In this document: piece after piece, positions 1 to 7,826 of the stretch
How positions within the stretch are numbered: position 1 is the first letter of the stretch
Layout: each line of letters starts with the position of its first letter
Assembly: GCA_024699395.1 (NCBI GenBank)
Contig: JAILPU010000071.1
Coordinates: forward strand, 1-12,191
DNA from: Lachnospiraceae bacterium
GTDB taxonomy: Bacteria > Bacillota > Clostridia > Lachnospirales > Lachnospiraceae
Reading direction: 5' to 3'
Length of the DNA stretch: 12,191 nt
The notes under the pieces: model-generated
The model's input: only the letters and a program-made list of their open reading frames with translations
Databases searched by the model: none
Told to the model about the DNA's origin: nothing
Made by a program: the position numbers and the translations under genes

Positions 1-2
1 CG

Positions 3-158
3 GCACCTGCACCTCAGGCGGCAGCACCCCAGGCGGCACCTGCACCTCAGGCGGCAGCACCTCAGGTAGCACCCCAGGCGGCACCTGCACCTCAGGCGGC
101 AGCACCCCAGGCGGCAGCACCCCAGGCGGCAGCACCTCAGCCGGCACCTGCACCTCAG
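3..158 (+). repeat. In-frame 15/18-nt coding repeat (APAPQ / AAAPQ)
   Basis: Units read as codons from base 3: APAPQ, AAAPQ, AAPAPQ, AAAPQ, VAPQ, AAPAPQ, three AAAPQ in a row (96-140), then PAPAPQ. The nucleotide units are near identical (gcggcagcaccccag and gcacctgcacctcag types) and every unit is a multiple of 3 nt, so copy-number slippage would lengthen or shorten the protein without a frameshift. The tract continues upstream of the window. It probably forms an extended, flexible linker. Confidence 0.9.
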
Positions 159-1100
159 GTACAGCCCGTACCTCAGCCTGCACCTGTAGCAGTGGAGGCA
201 GTTCAGAGAGAACCTGAAGAAGTTGATGTGACTGCAGTACCTACAATAACTCAGTCATTGGAAGAGGCTATCGAGGAAATTAATTCCGGAGCCACACCTC
301 AGGCACAGGCAGCACCTCAGGTAGCACCTACACAGGAATCAAATGACCCCTCACAGAGGTCAATGACATATGAGGAGAGAAATCTCTTTAACAATTTTGT
401 TACAGGCAAGGAAGACAGAGCCCAGCTTGTAGACGCACTTGAAAAGCTTACACTTGCTCCCTATACAGGCAATCTCATTCTTACCGGTGAAGAGGGAATG
501 GATACTTTGGGATTTGCCAAGAACATTGTAAAATATGTTCAGAACTCCGACAGTAATTTTTCCGGAAGAGCAGCAACCATAAGCGCACAGAGTCTTAATG
601 CCAGGGATGTAACACAGATCCTTAAGCAGGTAACAAACGGAGCATTCATTATTGACAAAGCAGGAATGCTTCAGGAAAAAACCGTACGCGATATACTTAA
701 GTTCATCCATCAGGAAGAGAACGGAGTGATCATCATAATGTCGGATACAAAGCTTAATATCAAGAAGCTTATGTCCGATTATCCCGACCTCGCGGCAGCC
801 TTCAATGCCAATATTGATATGCAGGCTCTTACAGACGATATGTTGGTGGAATGTGCCAAGAAGTACGCAAATGAGAAAGAGTACTCCATAGACGATATGG
901 GAATCCTTGAGCTCCACACCAAGATTAATGAGCGTCAGACCAGCGAGCATTCCGTTACGGTTGATGAAGTTAAGCAGATGATTGATAATGCTATAGAGCA
1001 TGCCAACAAGAAGACCCCGGGGAATCTTATAGGGCTTGTGCTTGGCAAGAGATATGATAACGAAGACATGATCAAGCTTACGGATAAAGACTTTGTATAA
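3..1100 (+). CDS. Ala/Pro/Gln-repeat protein with degenerate AAA+-like domain (5' end missing)
   Basis: The frame is open from base 3, so the real start lies upstream and the 365 residues seen are the C-terminal part; the GTG at 192 is internal. Seen: residues 1-52 are APAPQ/AAAPQ repeats, 53-120 an acidic, Gln/Pro-rich linker with a second short repeat patch (around 97-111), and 121-365 a folded-looking domain. This domain has the layout of a CbxX/CfxQ-type AAA+ module: a strand plus loop at 157-168 (NLILTGEEGMDT) where Walker A should be, a hydrophobic strand at 213-220 (GAFIIDKA) where Walker B should be, and a helical C-terminal lid (about 280-345). Both motifs are broken: there is no GK[ST], and DE is replaced by DK, so ATP hydrolysis is unlikely. 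No membrane segment is visible. glgB follows after 15 nt, probably in the same operon. The AAA+ relationship is inferred from pattern, not from a search. Function unknown. Confidence 0.8.
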   Translation, partial: APAPQAAAPQAAPAPQAAAPQVAPQAAPAPQAAAPQAAAPQAAAPQPAPAPQVQPVPQPAPVAVEAVQREPEEVDVTAVPTITQSLEEAIEEINSGATPQAQAAPQVAPTQESNDPSQRSMTYEERNLFNNFVTGKEDRAQLVDALEKLTLAPYTGNLILTGEEGMDTLGFAKNIVKYVQNSDSNFSGRAATISAQSLNARDVTQILKQVTNGAFIIDKAGMLQEKTVRDILKFIHQEENGVIIIMSDTKLNIKKLMSDYPDLAAAFNANIDMQALTDDMLVECAKKYANEKEYSIDDMGILELHTKINERQTSEHSVTVDEVKQMIDNAIEHANKKTPGNLIGLVLGKRYDNEDMIKLTDKDFV

Positions 1101-1115
1101 ATAGGGGAGGAGAGG

Positions 1116-3017
1116 GTGTCCGTGAGTAAGATGAATATCAGTGAAATGGATTCGTATCTGTTCGGAACAGGTACTCATTATGAGATTTATAAAAAATTGG
1201 GAGCGCACATCACAAAGGAAAACGGAGTGATGGGAACATATTTTGCAGTATGGGCTCCCAATGCCGCCGGAGTATCGGTGGTGGGGGATTTTAACGGGTG
1301 GAATGAATACGCCCACGGAATGCACCGCATATCGGATGTGGGCATCTGGGCAATGTTCGTTCCGGGAGTAAAAGAAGGAGCTTTGTACAAGTTCCTGATA
1401 ATAACGTCAGACGGTCGAAGACTTTATAAGGCCGATCCGTTTGCAAATTATGCCCAGGTAAGGCCGGAAACCGCATCAGTGGTTACCGACCTTACAGGTT
1501 TTAAATGGGAAGATTCATCATGGATCAATGCAAGGAAGAAGGCACATCCCACACAAAAGCCCCTTGCGATATATGAATGTCATGTAGGTTCCTTTATGCG
1601 TCATCCCAAGGAGGAGCCCCTTTGCTTTTACAATTACAGAGAATTCGCCGACAGGCTTATAGAATATCTTAAGGATATGAAATATACCCACGTGGAGCTT
1701 ATGGGAATAGCTGAGCATCCCTTTGACGGCTCCTGGGGTTATCAGGTTACGGGATATTATGCTCCCACTTCGAGATACGGAACTCCCAAGGATTTCATGT
1801 ATCTTGTCAATGAGCTTCACAAAGCGGGAGTTGGGGTAATACTGGACTGGGTTCCCGCGCATTTTGCAAGGGATGCCCACGGTTTGGGTGAGTTTGACGG
1901 CACATGTATTTATGAGCATCCGGACCCCAGAAGGGGAGAGCATCCCGACTGGGGAACCAAGATTTTTAATTACGGTAAGTCCGAAGTCAAGAATTTCCTT
2001 ATAGCCAATGTTTTCTATTGGATGAGGGAATATCATATCGACGGTATAAGAGTGGATGCCGTGGCTTCCATGCTTTATCTTGATTACGGAAAGAAACCCG
2101 GTGAGTGGCTTCCCAATAAGGACGGAGGAAACGAGAATTATGAGGCTATTGAGTTTTTTAAGCATCTGAATTCCGTTGTTCATAAGGAGTGTCCCGGATT
2201 TCTTACCATAGCGGAGGAGTCCACCGCATGGCCCCGTATAACAGCGCCTTGTGAGGACGGGGGACTGGGCTTTACCTTTAAGTGGAATATGGGATGGATG
2301 CATGATTTCTGCGAATATATAAAGCTTAATCCCTATTTCAGAAAAGACGATCATTATGCCATGACCTTTGCCATGTCCTATAATGAGAGCGAAAATTATA
2401 TACTGCCCCTGTCACATGATGAGATAGTTCACCTTAAATGTTCCATGGTAAATAAAATGCCGGGATACGAGGTTGACAAGTATGCCAACTTAAGAGCTGC
2501 CTATGCATATATGTTCGGACATGCCGGCAAGAAACTTTTATTTATGGGACAGGATTTCGGTCAGGAGAGAGAGTGGAGCGAAGAGAGGGAGCTTGACTGG
2601 TTTATGTTGGAGCGTCCCCTTAATTCGGGACTTAAACTCTTTGTATCAAAGCTTTTGGAGATATATAACAAATATCCCTGCATGTATGAGCTGGATAATT
2701 CCTGGAGCGGATTTGAGTGGATGAATGCGGACGACAGAGACAGGAGCACATATTCCTTTGTACGTAAGCCCATAAAGGGGAAGGATAAGCTTCTCTTCGT
2801 CGTCAATATGACGCCCATGAAATGGGAGAATTATATTGTTCCCGTTTTGGAGGATAAGACTTATACCCTTTTACTTAATTCCGATGAGGAGCGATTCGGA
2901 GGCTTTGGGAATACAGTGGATTCGGAGATTAAGGCAACCAATGAGGAATGTAACAAAAAGCCCTATTCCATATCCCTTGATCTTCCTCCCTACGGAGCAT
3001 TGATATTTAAATTTTGA
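1116..3017 (+). CDS. glgB: 1,4-alpha-glucan branching enzyme GlgB (GH13)
   Basis: Makes alpha-1,6 branches in glycogen by cutting an alpha-1,4 chain and re-attaching it (cytoplasm, glycogen synthesis). The 633 residues match the shorter GlgB forms that lack the extra N1 domain of the E. coli enzyme (728 aa). Domains: N-terminal CBM48-like beta-sandwich (about 35-125, with GTYFAVWAPNA), catalytic barrel (about 145-520), C-terminal beta domain ending in LPPYGALIF. GH13 signatures are all present: YECHVGS, region I DWVPAHF, region II DGIRVDAV with nucleophile D314, region III IAEES with the acid/base at E367 or E368, and region IV LSHDE with D435. Region IV continues HLKCS where E. coli has HGKKS. 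Start is uncertain: GTG 1116 lies 5 nt after GGGGAGG (1104-1110), GTG 1122 lies 11 nt after it, and ATG 1131 is also in frame. No other glycogen gene is in the window. The product assignment is secure. Confidence 0.97.
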   Translation: MSVSKMNISEMDSYLFGTGTHYEIYKKLGAHITKENGVMGTYFAVWAPNAAGVSVVGDFNGWNEYAHGMHRISDVGIWAMFVPGVKEGALYKFLIITSDGRRLYKADPFANYAQVRPETASVVTDLTGFKWEDSSWINARKKAHPTQKPLAIYECHVGSFMRHPKEEPLCFYNYREFADRLIEYLKDMKYTHVELMGIAEHPFDGSWGYQVTGYYAPTSRYGTPKDFMYLVNELHKAGVGVILDWVPAHFARDAHGLGEFDGTCIYEHPDPRRGEHPDWGTKIFNYGKSEVKNFLIANVFYWMREYHIDGIRVDAVASMLYLDYGKKPGEWLPNKDGGNENYEAIEFFKHLNSVVHKECPGFLTIAEESTAWPRITAPCEDGGLGFTFKWNMGWMHDFCEYIKLNPYFRKDDHYAMTFAMSYNESENYILPLSHDEIVHLKCSMVNKMPGYEVDKYANLRAAYAYMFGHAGKKLLFMGQDFGQEREWSEERELDWFMLERPLNSGLKLFVSKLLEIYNKYPCMYELDNSWSGFEWMNADDRDRSTYSFVRKPIKGKDKLLFVVNMTPMKWENYIVPVLEDKTYTLLLNSDEERFGGFGNTVDSEIKATNEECNKKPYSISLDLPPYGALIFKF

Positions 3018-3045
3018 CAACTTAAGAATCTAAAGATTTTATCCG

Positions 3046-3084
3046 AAATAAAAGGTAAGCCGGGAGTTTACCTTTTATTTTTTT
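3046..3084 (+). terminator. Rho-independent terminator after glgB
   Basis: The left arm 3046-3058 (AAATAAAAGGTAA) is perfectly complementary to 3068-3080 (TTACCTTTTATTT), with a 9-nt loop (gccgggagt) and a T-run to 3084. It lies 29 nt after the glgB stop and should end the upstream transcript, which separates glgB from the flagellar genes. The left arm is A-rich, so weak termination from the other strand is possible but no minus-strand gene is present. Confidence 0.9.
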
Positions 3085-3158
3085 GATTTCATAGAAACGG
3101 TGACGCAACTTCTTATGTAATATAAAACGCGACACAAATGAAATCCATGGAGAAAAAT

Positions 3159-5960
3159 ATGAAGATAGAATTTCTTAATGATGAAATAAACAATTCAAAA
3201 TTAAATCTTCTGAGTCCCAATCATAAAGAGCCGGGGAATTTGGGGGTTAAGGATGTTGTAAAAACCCAAAAGCCGGCGGCCTTTTTTGAAAAAAATACCG
3301 AAAAGAGAAATCTTTATCCCGAAAATGAGCCGGGAACAAAAGCAGAACTTCTTACGGGTGCAAATGTTAAGACCAGGCAGGATTATATGACAGTAATGTC
3401 ACATTGCCTCACCCCCGAGGATTTTAATAAAGCTGTGGAGGACGGCTATGATCTTAAGGATGTGGATATGAGTGAATCCGTGACCATAGTGGACAGAATC
3501 AAGGCTGAGGTTTTAAAAAGCGGGAAGGTAGTGGCCGGTTTTAATGACGATCTTAATCAAAAGGCGATGGAAGAGATGCCGGAACTTAAAGGTATTTCAG
3601 AAGATCTTTTGAATGAAATCCGTAAAAGGGATACCGATTTGTCTCCCGAGATAAAGACCAAAATTAAAGAAGCCGTAAAGATAAAGGAATCTCTTAATGA
3701 GATAAGTGAGAGTGCTGTTGCATATATGGTGGCAAACAATATGGAAGGCACCTTGTTTAATCTTTATATGGCCGGGGCATCAGCGGGGGAGAGTTTAAGA
3801 GAAGAAAACGCGATTCCCAAAGAAAATGTTGAATTTAGGAATAACATTGTGGGCTATTTAAGTTCCATAGGTGTGGATAAACCCTGGGAAAAGCTGGAGG
3901 ATGCCCTGTTTTTGGTTAAAAACGATATAGAAGTGACCAAGGACAATCTTACTTTGAACGAACAATTGCGTGAAATCGAGCTTCCCTTAAGTGATGATAT
4001 TTTTGTAAAAACAGTGGTGAGCGGCATCGAAAGATATGACGATCCACTTATGGGCGTTGTCTATGACAATGAAAGTATTTATGAGAAGGCTGTTTTTTAC
4101 AAAGAAAAGGTGGACAGCCTCTATGAAGAAATCCTTGAGGGAGTTGAGATTTCGGATACAGGATTTAATGCTTTCAAAGAGATGGACCTTCTGGATAAGA
4201 GAAAGGCTTTGGAGGAAGTAAGGCTTATGATGACGGTGGATGTAAACATAAGCCTTATAAGGAGCGGCTTTTCCATAGAAACCGTGGGAATGGAGGAAAT
4301 GATTGACGCCTTGGGTAAAACCAAAGAGATGATTGCCTCCAAATATTTCCCCGGGGATGAATCAAAAATTGAAAAATACGATCTCTATGAAGAGACAAAG
4401 GAAATAATTGATAATTTCCCCAAGATACCTCTTAAAACCTGCGTGGTAACTGATATTAATGTGACCGAAGGTTTAAGAATTTTAAATACAGCCGGCACAG
4501 AAACCGCCAATGAGTACATAAAAGCGGGTAAAGAGTATGAGACCATGATGACGAAGCCTTCAAGGGAATACAAAGATTCCATAAAAAAGGCCTTCAGAAA
4601 TGTGGATGAGGTATTAAGAGCTAACGGCCTTGAGACCACAAGCCTTAATCAAAAGGCGCTTCGGGGTCTCTCATACAACAATATGGAAGTTACCCCAAAA
4701 AACATTTTAAAGACGGCGGAAAACATAAACGAAACACAAAATGTGATGAAAAAGCTTACTCCCGCCAAAACTCTTGAAATGATAAGAGACGGTGTCAATC
4801 CTTTGAAACTCAGCATAAAGGAGCTGGGAGATTACCTGGATAAAAATGGAAATCAAAATGAAGAAGAGGAAAAGGAGTACAGTAAGTTCCTTTATTCTCT
4901 TGAAAAAAACAGGGAGATAACAAAGGAGGAAAGGGACAGCTACATAGGAATCTACAGACTTATACATATGGTTGAAAAGGGTGACGGCAGAGCGGAAGCC
5001 TTTGTGAGTGAAGCGGGACTTCAGCTTAATATGCTTAATCTTTTGAAGGCTGTAAGAAATTCCAAAAGCCTCACGGACTGGTCTGTGGGAGATGATATGG
5101 AATTAAGGGTGCGCTCATTAAAGGAGGATGAAAGTATAATCCACCAAATAGACAGAGCCTTCAAAGATAATTTTGACGATGTCCTTAAAGAATTTCAAAA
5201 GGATGAGGAGAGAGATTTTAATTTTGAAGAATACCGGGAACTTAAGGAGACTGTCCTTTCAAAGGAAGCAGAAGAGTTTGTGAGAGAGTCCGGTTTAAAG
5301 GAGAATTTTTACAATACCGTTGCCGTTCATGAACTTATAAACAATACGTCCTATTTCTTCAAAAAGTTTTCTCAAAAAGATTTCAAAAGAAAGCTTTCCC
5401 TTACAGAGGATTTCTACGAAGATTACGGAGATATCACCGAAGAAAATGAAAAAGCCCTACAGGAACAAATTTATGATAAAGACAATACCTATCTTGATGT
5501 GAAAGCATTAAGGCTTCTTAAAAGAGAAATGAAAGTCATGAGGAAAGCTTATGACAATAACGAATTTTTCATGCCCCTTGAAACCAAAAGGGGAACCATG
5601 GGAGTTCATTTCAGTTTCCGGGGGAATGACAGTGAGTCCGGGGCAACGGTTAACATTGATTACGGTGACGGAATAAAGCTTAATGCAAGGCTTGGAGTAT
5701 CAGACAATGAAATCAGTGGTATATGTTATGTAAATAATGAAAGTGAGCTAAAAAATATTGAGAGACTTGTCGATATATTTAGTGAACACATTAATTCAGA
5801 GGGCTCATTTAAGATAAAGCCCGAAGATCTTTTGATAACCCAAAAGCCCTTGACGAAGGATTCAGACAGGGAAGGGATGTTTAATGAAAAGGCAGACAGA
5901 GAAAGTCTTTACAGAATAACATACCGGTTTTTAAAAGCATTTGAAGAGACAATTATTTAA
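3159..5960 (+). CDS. Large DUF6240-like flagellar-associated protein, possible FliK-like C-terminus
   Basis: A 933-residue soluble protein, mostly helical and strongly charged, with no signal peptide or membrane segment visible. I chose ATG 3159 because GGAG at 3149-3152 sits 6 nt upstream; in-frame ATGs at 3138 and 3147 have no Shine-Dalgarno. Residues 72-122 (TRQDYMTVMSHC, then SVTIVDRIKAEVLKSG) resemble the repeated core of DUF6240 proteins, which I recall as common near flagellar genes of Lachnospiraceae; this is from memory, not a search. Residues about 814-880 switch to a beta-alpha pattern (MGVHFSFRG, then VNIDYGDGIKLNARLGV, then RLVDIFSEHI) that resembles the C-terminal Flg_hook domain of FliK, where a strand pair carrying a modified Asn/Leu-rich motif precedes a helix. 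Flagellin follows 170 nt downstream and no terminator intervenes. I infer a role in flagellar assembly, perhaps hook-length or export control; an unrelated cytoplasmic role is not excluded. Confidence 0.7.
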   Translation: MKIEFLNDEINNSKLNLLSPNHKEPGNLGVKDVVKTQKPAAFFEKNTEKRNLYPENEPGTKAELLTGANVKTRQDYMTVMSHCLTPEDFNKAVEDGYDLKDVDMSESVTIVDRIKAEVLKSGKVVAGFNDDLNQKAMEEMPELKGISEDLLNEIRKRDTDLSPEIKTKIKEAVKIKESLNEISESAVAYMVANNMEGTLFNLYMAGASAGESLREENAIPKENVEFRNNIVGYLSSIGVDKPWEKLEDALFLVKNDIEVTKDNLTLNEQLREIELPLSDDIFVKTVVSGIERYDDPLMGVVYDNESIYEKAVFYKEKVDSLYEEILEGVEISDTGFNAFKEMDLLDKRKALEEVRLMMTVDVNISLIRSGFSIETVGMEEMIDALGKTKEMIASKYFPGDESKIEKYDLYEETKEIIDNFPKIPLKTCVVTDINVTEGLRILNTAGTETANEYIKAGKEYETMMTKPSREYKDSIKKAFRNVDEVLRANGLETTSLNQKALRGLSYNNMEVTPKNILKTAENINETQNVMKKLTPAKTLEMIRDGVNPLKLSIKELGDYLDKNGNQNEEEEKEYSKFLYSLEKNREITKEERDSYIGIYRLIHMVEKGDGRAEAFVSEAGLQLNMLNLLKAVRNSKSLTDWSVGDDMELRVRSLKEDESIIHQIDRAFKDNFDDVLKEFQKDEERDFNFEEYRELKETVLSKEAEEFVRESGLKENFYNTVAVHELINNTSYFFKKFSQKDFKRKLSLTEDFYEDYGDITEENEKALQEQIYDKDNTYLDVKALRLLKREMKVMRKAYDNNEFFMPLETKRGTMGVHFSFRGNDSESGATVNIDYGDGIKLNARLGVSDNEISGICYVNNESELKNIERLVDIFSEHINSEGSFKIKPEDLLITQKPLTKDSDREGMFNEKADRESLYRITYRFLKAFEETII

Positions 5961-6130
5961 GGCATGGACGCCGATACAAATTCGCCGCATTTTCCATAGG
6001 ATATTTAAATGTTTCATAAAACGTCGGGTTAAAGAATGACGTAAGAAACATTTTCCCCGGATAGTAGGCGAAAGGAAACCGACAGTGTGAAACGGATATC
6101 GTATCCGGGATGTTTAAGGAAAGGAGCACT
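5961..6130 (+). promoter_or_regulatory. Structured flagellin leader with competing hairpins and GGA motifs
   Basis: This 170-nt gap has no gene. Hairpin A: AAATGTTTC (6007-6015) pairs with GAAACATTT (6045-6053), and inside it ACGTC (6021-6025) pairs with GACGT (6038-6042), loop 12 nt. Hairpin B: CGGATA (6093-6098) pairs with TATCCG (6102-6107), loop tcg. Alternative B': CCCGGATA (6056-6063) pairs with TATCCGGG (6102-6109), 8 bp; B and B' use the same right arm and exclude each other. The right arm ends 7 nt before the purine-rich Shine-Dalgarno region (6117-6126). GGA motifs occur at 6059, 6073, 6095, 6108, 6118 and 6123, and several have the AAGGA/ACGGA form favoured by CsrA, which represses flagellin translation in Bacillus subtilis. 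Pairings are seen; the regulatory role is inferred. No convincing promoter with both boxes was found here. Confidence 0.5.
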
Positions 6131-7255
6131 ATGAGGATTAATTACAATGTATCAGCCATGCTTTCAAATAATGCCCTGGCAAATAATGACAAACTTTTGG
6201 CGGCTTCCCTTGAGAGGCTTTCCAGCGGACTTAAGATCAATCATGCCAAGGACAATCCCGCAGGTCTTGCCATGGCCAAGAGAATGAACGCTCAGATGGA
6301 GGGCGTTAAGAAGGCGGGACAGAATGCAAGTGACGGAGTCAGTGTTTTGGAAACTGCGGACGGAGCATTGGGAGAGGTTCACGAGATGCTTCAGAGAATG
6401 AGTGAGCTTGCAATCAAGGCGTCAAACGGCACCATGACCGATGATGACAGAAAAGTTATCCAGGATGAGGTGGAGCAGTTAAAGGCAGAAATCCAGAGGG
6501 TAAGAGATACCACTGAATTTAACGGGCAGCATCTGTTTAACGGTGAGTTTGCCTACAAGGGATATACCGACGATAACAGGGTTAAGGTTAACTCTTATTC
6601 CGCAGATGTGGCTTTAAAGGAATATACCATAGATTCCATTAAGGTGGAAAAAGAACTTGACGCTTGGGGAAATGAGACGGGAAATCTTATTGTAAATGAA
6701 GTGACTCTTGGCGAAGGCTTTGATGACAGCGCCAAGCTTTCCTTTAAAGACAATATGGTTATTATAACCGCAGACGATAATTTTGAGATGAAGCTGGATC
6801 TTACCAAGATGCTTGAGGACAGTGCCGATGTATCGGATCTTAAAATAGACATATCCGGTGTGGGTGCCATGAGACTTCAGGTGGGAGCTAACGAAGGACA
6901 GATAATTCCTGTGGATATTCCGGATCTCAATATAAGAAATCTTGGCATTGAAAAGCTGGATGTATCTACTCCGGAAGGAGCCAAAGAAGCCATCGGTCTT
7001 GTGGAGGATGCCATTAAGGAAATATCCCATGTAAGGGGAAGACTGGGAGCGTTCCAGAACAGGCTTGAATCCACAGTTGATACTCTCAATATAACCGATT
7101 ACAATATGACAAGCGCTTATTCCAGAATAATGGATGTGGATATGGCGGAGGAAATGACAGCTTATACCACGGCGCAGGTTCTTACTCAGGCCGGAACCAG
7201 TATGTTGGCTCAGGCAAATGAGAGACCTTCACAGGTTCTTCAGCTTTTGCAGTAA
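6131..7255 (+). CDS. fliC: Flagellin, filament subunit
   Basis: Structural subunit of the flagellar filament, exported through the flagellar type III apparatus. The protein has 374 residues. N-terminal D0/D1 (1-145) begins MRINYNVSAM and carries the classic NPAGLAMAKRM (42-52), LQRMSELAI (87-95) and TEFNGQHLFNG segments. C-terminal D1/D0 (about 282-374) has GRLGAFQNRLE and ends QVLQLLQ. The middle (about 146-281) is a short variable region, so the filament should have only a small outer domain. The start is ATG 6131, preceded by AAGGAG (6121-6126) and matching the usual flagellin N-terminus; an in-frame ATG at 6110 would add seven residues that include the ribosome binding site and is not used. 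LQRMSELAI covers the region that TLR5 recognises in Salmonella FliC. fliS follows 30 nt downstream. The symbol could equally be hag or fla. Identification is secure. Confidence 0.98.
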   Translation: MRINYNVSAMLSNNALANNDKLLAASLERLSSGLKINHAKDNPAGLAMAKRMNAQMEGVKKAGQNASDGVSVLETADGALGEVHEMLQRMSELAIKASNGTMTDDDRKVIQDEVEQLKAEIQRVRDTTEFNGQHLFNGEFAYKGYTDDNRVKVNSYSADVALKEYTIDSIKVEKELDAWGNETGNLIVNEVTLGEGFDDSAKLSFKDNMVIITADDNFEMKLDLTKMLEDSADVSDLKIDISGVGAMRLQVGANEGQIIPVDIPDLNIRNLGIEKLDVSTPEGAKEAIGLVEDAIKEISHVRGRLGAFQNRLESTVDTLNITDYNMTSAYSRIMDVDMAEEMTAYTTAQVLTQAGTSMLAQANERPSQVLQLLQ

Positions 7256-7285
7256 TTATCATAAATGTATGAGGAGGTATGTACC

Positions 7286-7762
7286 ATGACAGATGAAATG
7301 AAACAGGAATATACCATGAGAATTGCAAATGCCGACAAGACAGTTATGACGGTGATCCTCTACGATATGGCACTTGAGTATATTGAAGAAGCGGGGGTTA
7401 GTCTTGATGCCGGGGACAAACAGGAATTTAAGAGAAAGCTTACCCTTGTAAGAGGGTGCGTCAACGAACTTATAATGTCTCTCGATTTCAAATACGAGCT
7501 GGCAATGAATCTCTATAGCCTGTATATGTTTGTGATAAGAGTTTTGGCAAAGGCGGGGTACAAATACGATACCAATAAGCTTAACGAAGCGGTAAGAGTA
7601 TTAAAGCCTTTAAGGGACGCATATGATACGGTGAGTAAGGAAAAAGGTGGAGCGCCCGTTATGGATAATTCCGAAAAGGTTTACCAGGGACTTACTTACC
7701 AAAAGAATGCGGGATACTCCTCCATGGTGGCACCCGAAGCCAACAGAGGCATGACCGTGTAA
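7286..7762 (+). CDS. fliS: Flagellin export chaperone FliS with C-terminal extension
   Basis: FliS binds the C-terminus of flagellin in the cytoplasm and keeps it unpolymerised until export. The 158-residue product keeps the FliS four-helix pattern: ADKTVMTVILYDMALEYIEEA (about 16-36; family form contains the LMLYEGAI-type segment), a second helix (about 45-66), DFKYELAMNLYSLYMFVIRVL (about 67-87; family form is DYELAKNLAALYDYII-like), and a final helix (about 97-118). FliS is usually 120-135 residues; residues 120-158 are an added flexible tail with APVMDNSEKVYQGLTY, a segment I recall in other Lachnospiraceae FliS-like proteins. Start ATG 7286 is 7 nt after GAGGAGGT (7271-7278); the in-frame ATG 7265 lies upstream of that site and is rejected. 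It is cotranscribed with flagellin, since no terminator lies between, and the pair is closed at 7788. Confidence 0.9.
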   Translation: MTDEMKQEYTMRIANADKTVMTVILYDMALEYIEEAGVSLDAGDKQEFKRKLTLVRGCVNELIMSLDFKYELAMNLYSLYMFVIRVLAKAGYKYDTNKLNEAVRVLKPLRDAYDTVSKEKGGAPVMDNSEKVYQGLTYQKNAGYSSMVAPEANRGMTV

Positions 7763-7787
7763 AAAATGTAATAAACGAAAAATTGAT

Positions 7788-7826
7788 AAATACTCCGAAG
7801 AATCCCTTCGGAGTATTTCTTTTTTT
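7788..7826 (+). terminator. Rho-independent terminator after fliS
   Basis: A perfect 13-bp stem, AAATACTCCGAAG (7788-7800) with CTTCGGAGTATTT (7806-7818), loop aatcc, followed by C and seven T. It ends the flagellin-fliS transcript 25 nt after the fliS stop and separates it from the pilus operon. Confidence 0.95.

Noticed and set aside
360..1325. 321-codon open frame on the minus strand
   Set aside because: It is antisense to the AAA+-like gene and the glgB start, is rich in Cys/His/Ile as expected of a shadow, crosses the junction of two real genes and has no ribosome site.
1518..2354. 278-codon open frame on the minus strand
   Set aside because: It lies wholly within glgB, which has complete GH13 motifs in the + frame.
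5970..5977. GCCGATAC, close to the sigma-28 -10 consensus GCCGATAA
   Set aside because: No TAAA-like -35 box is found 14-16 nt upstream, so it is not reported as a promoter, although flagellin is a usual sigma-28 target.
6030..6064. TAAA (6030) with CCGGATAG (6057) as a sigma-28 promoter
   Set aside because: The spacing is about 23 nt instead of 15, and the -10 has an extra G.
6110..6130. Upstream in-frame ATG for flagellin
   Set aside because: The extra seven codons are the Shine-Dalgarno region itself, and flagellins begin with MRINYN or MRINHN.
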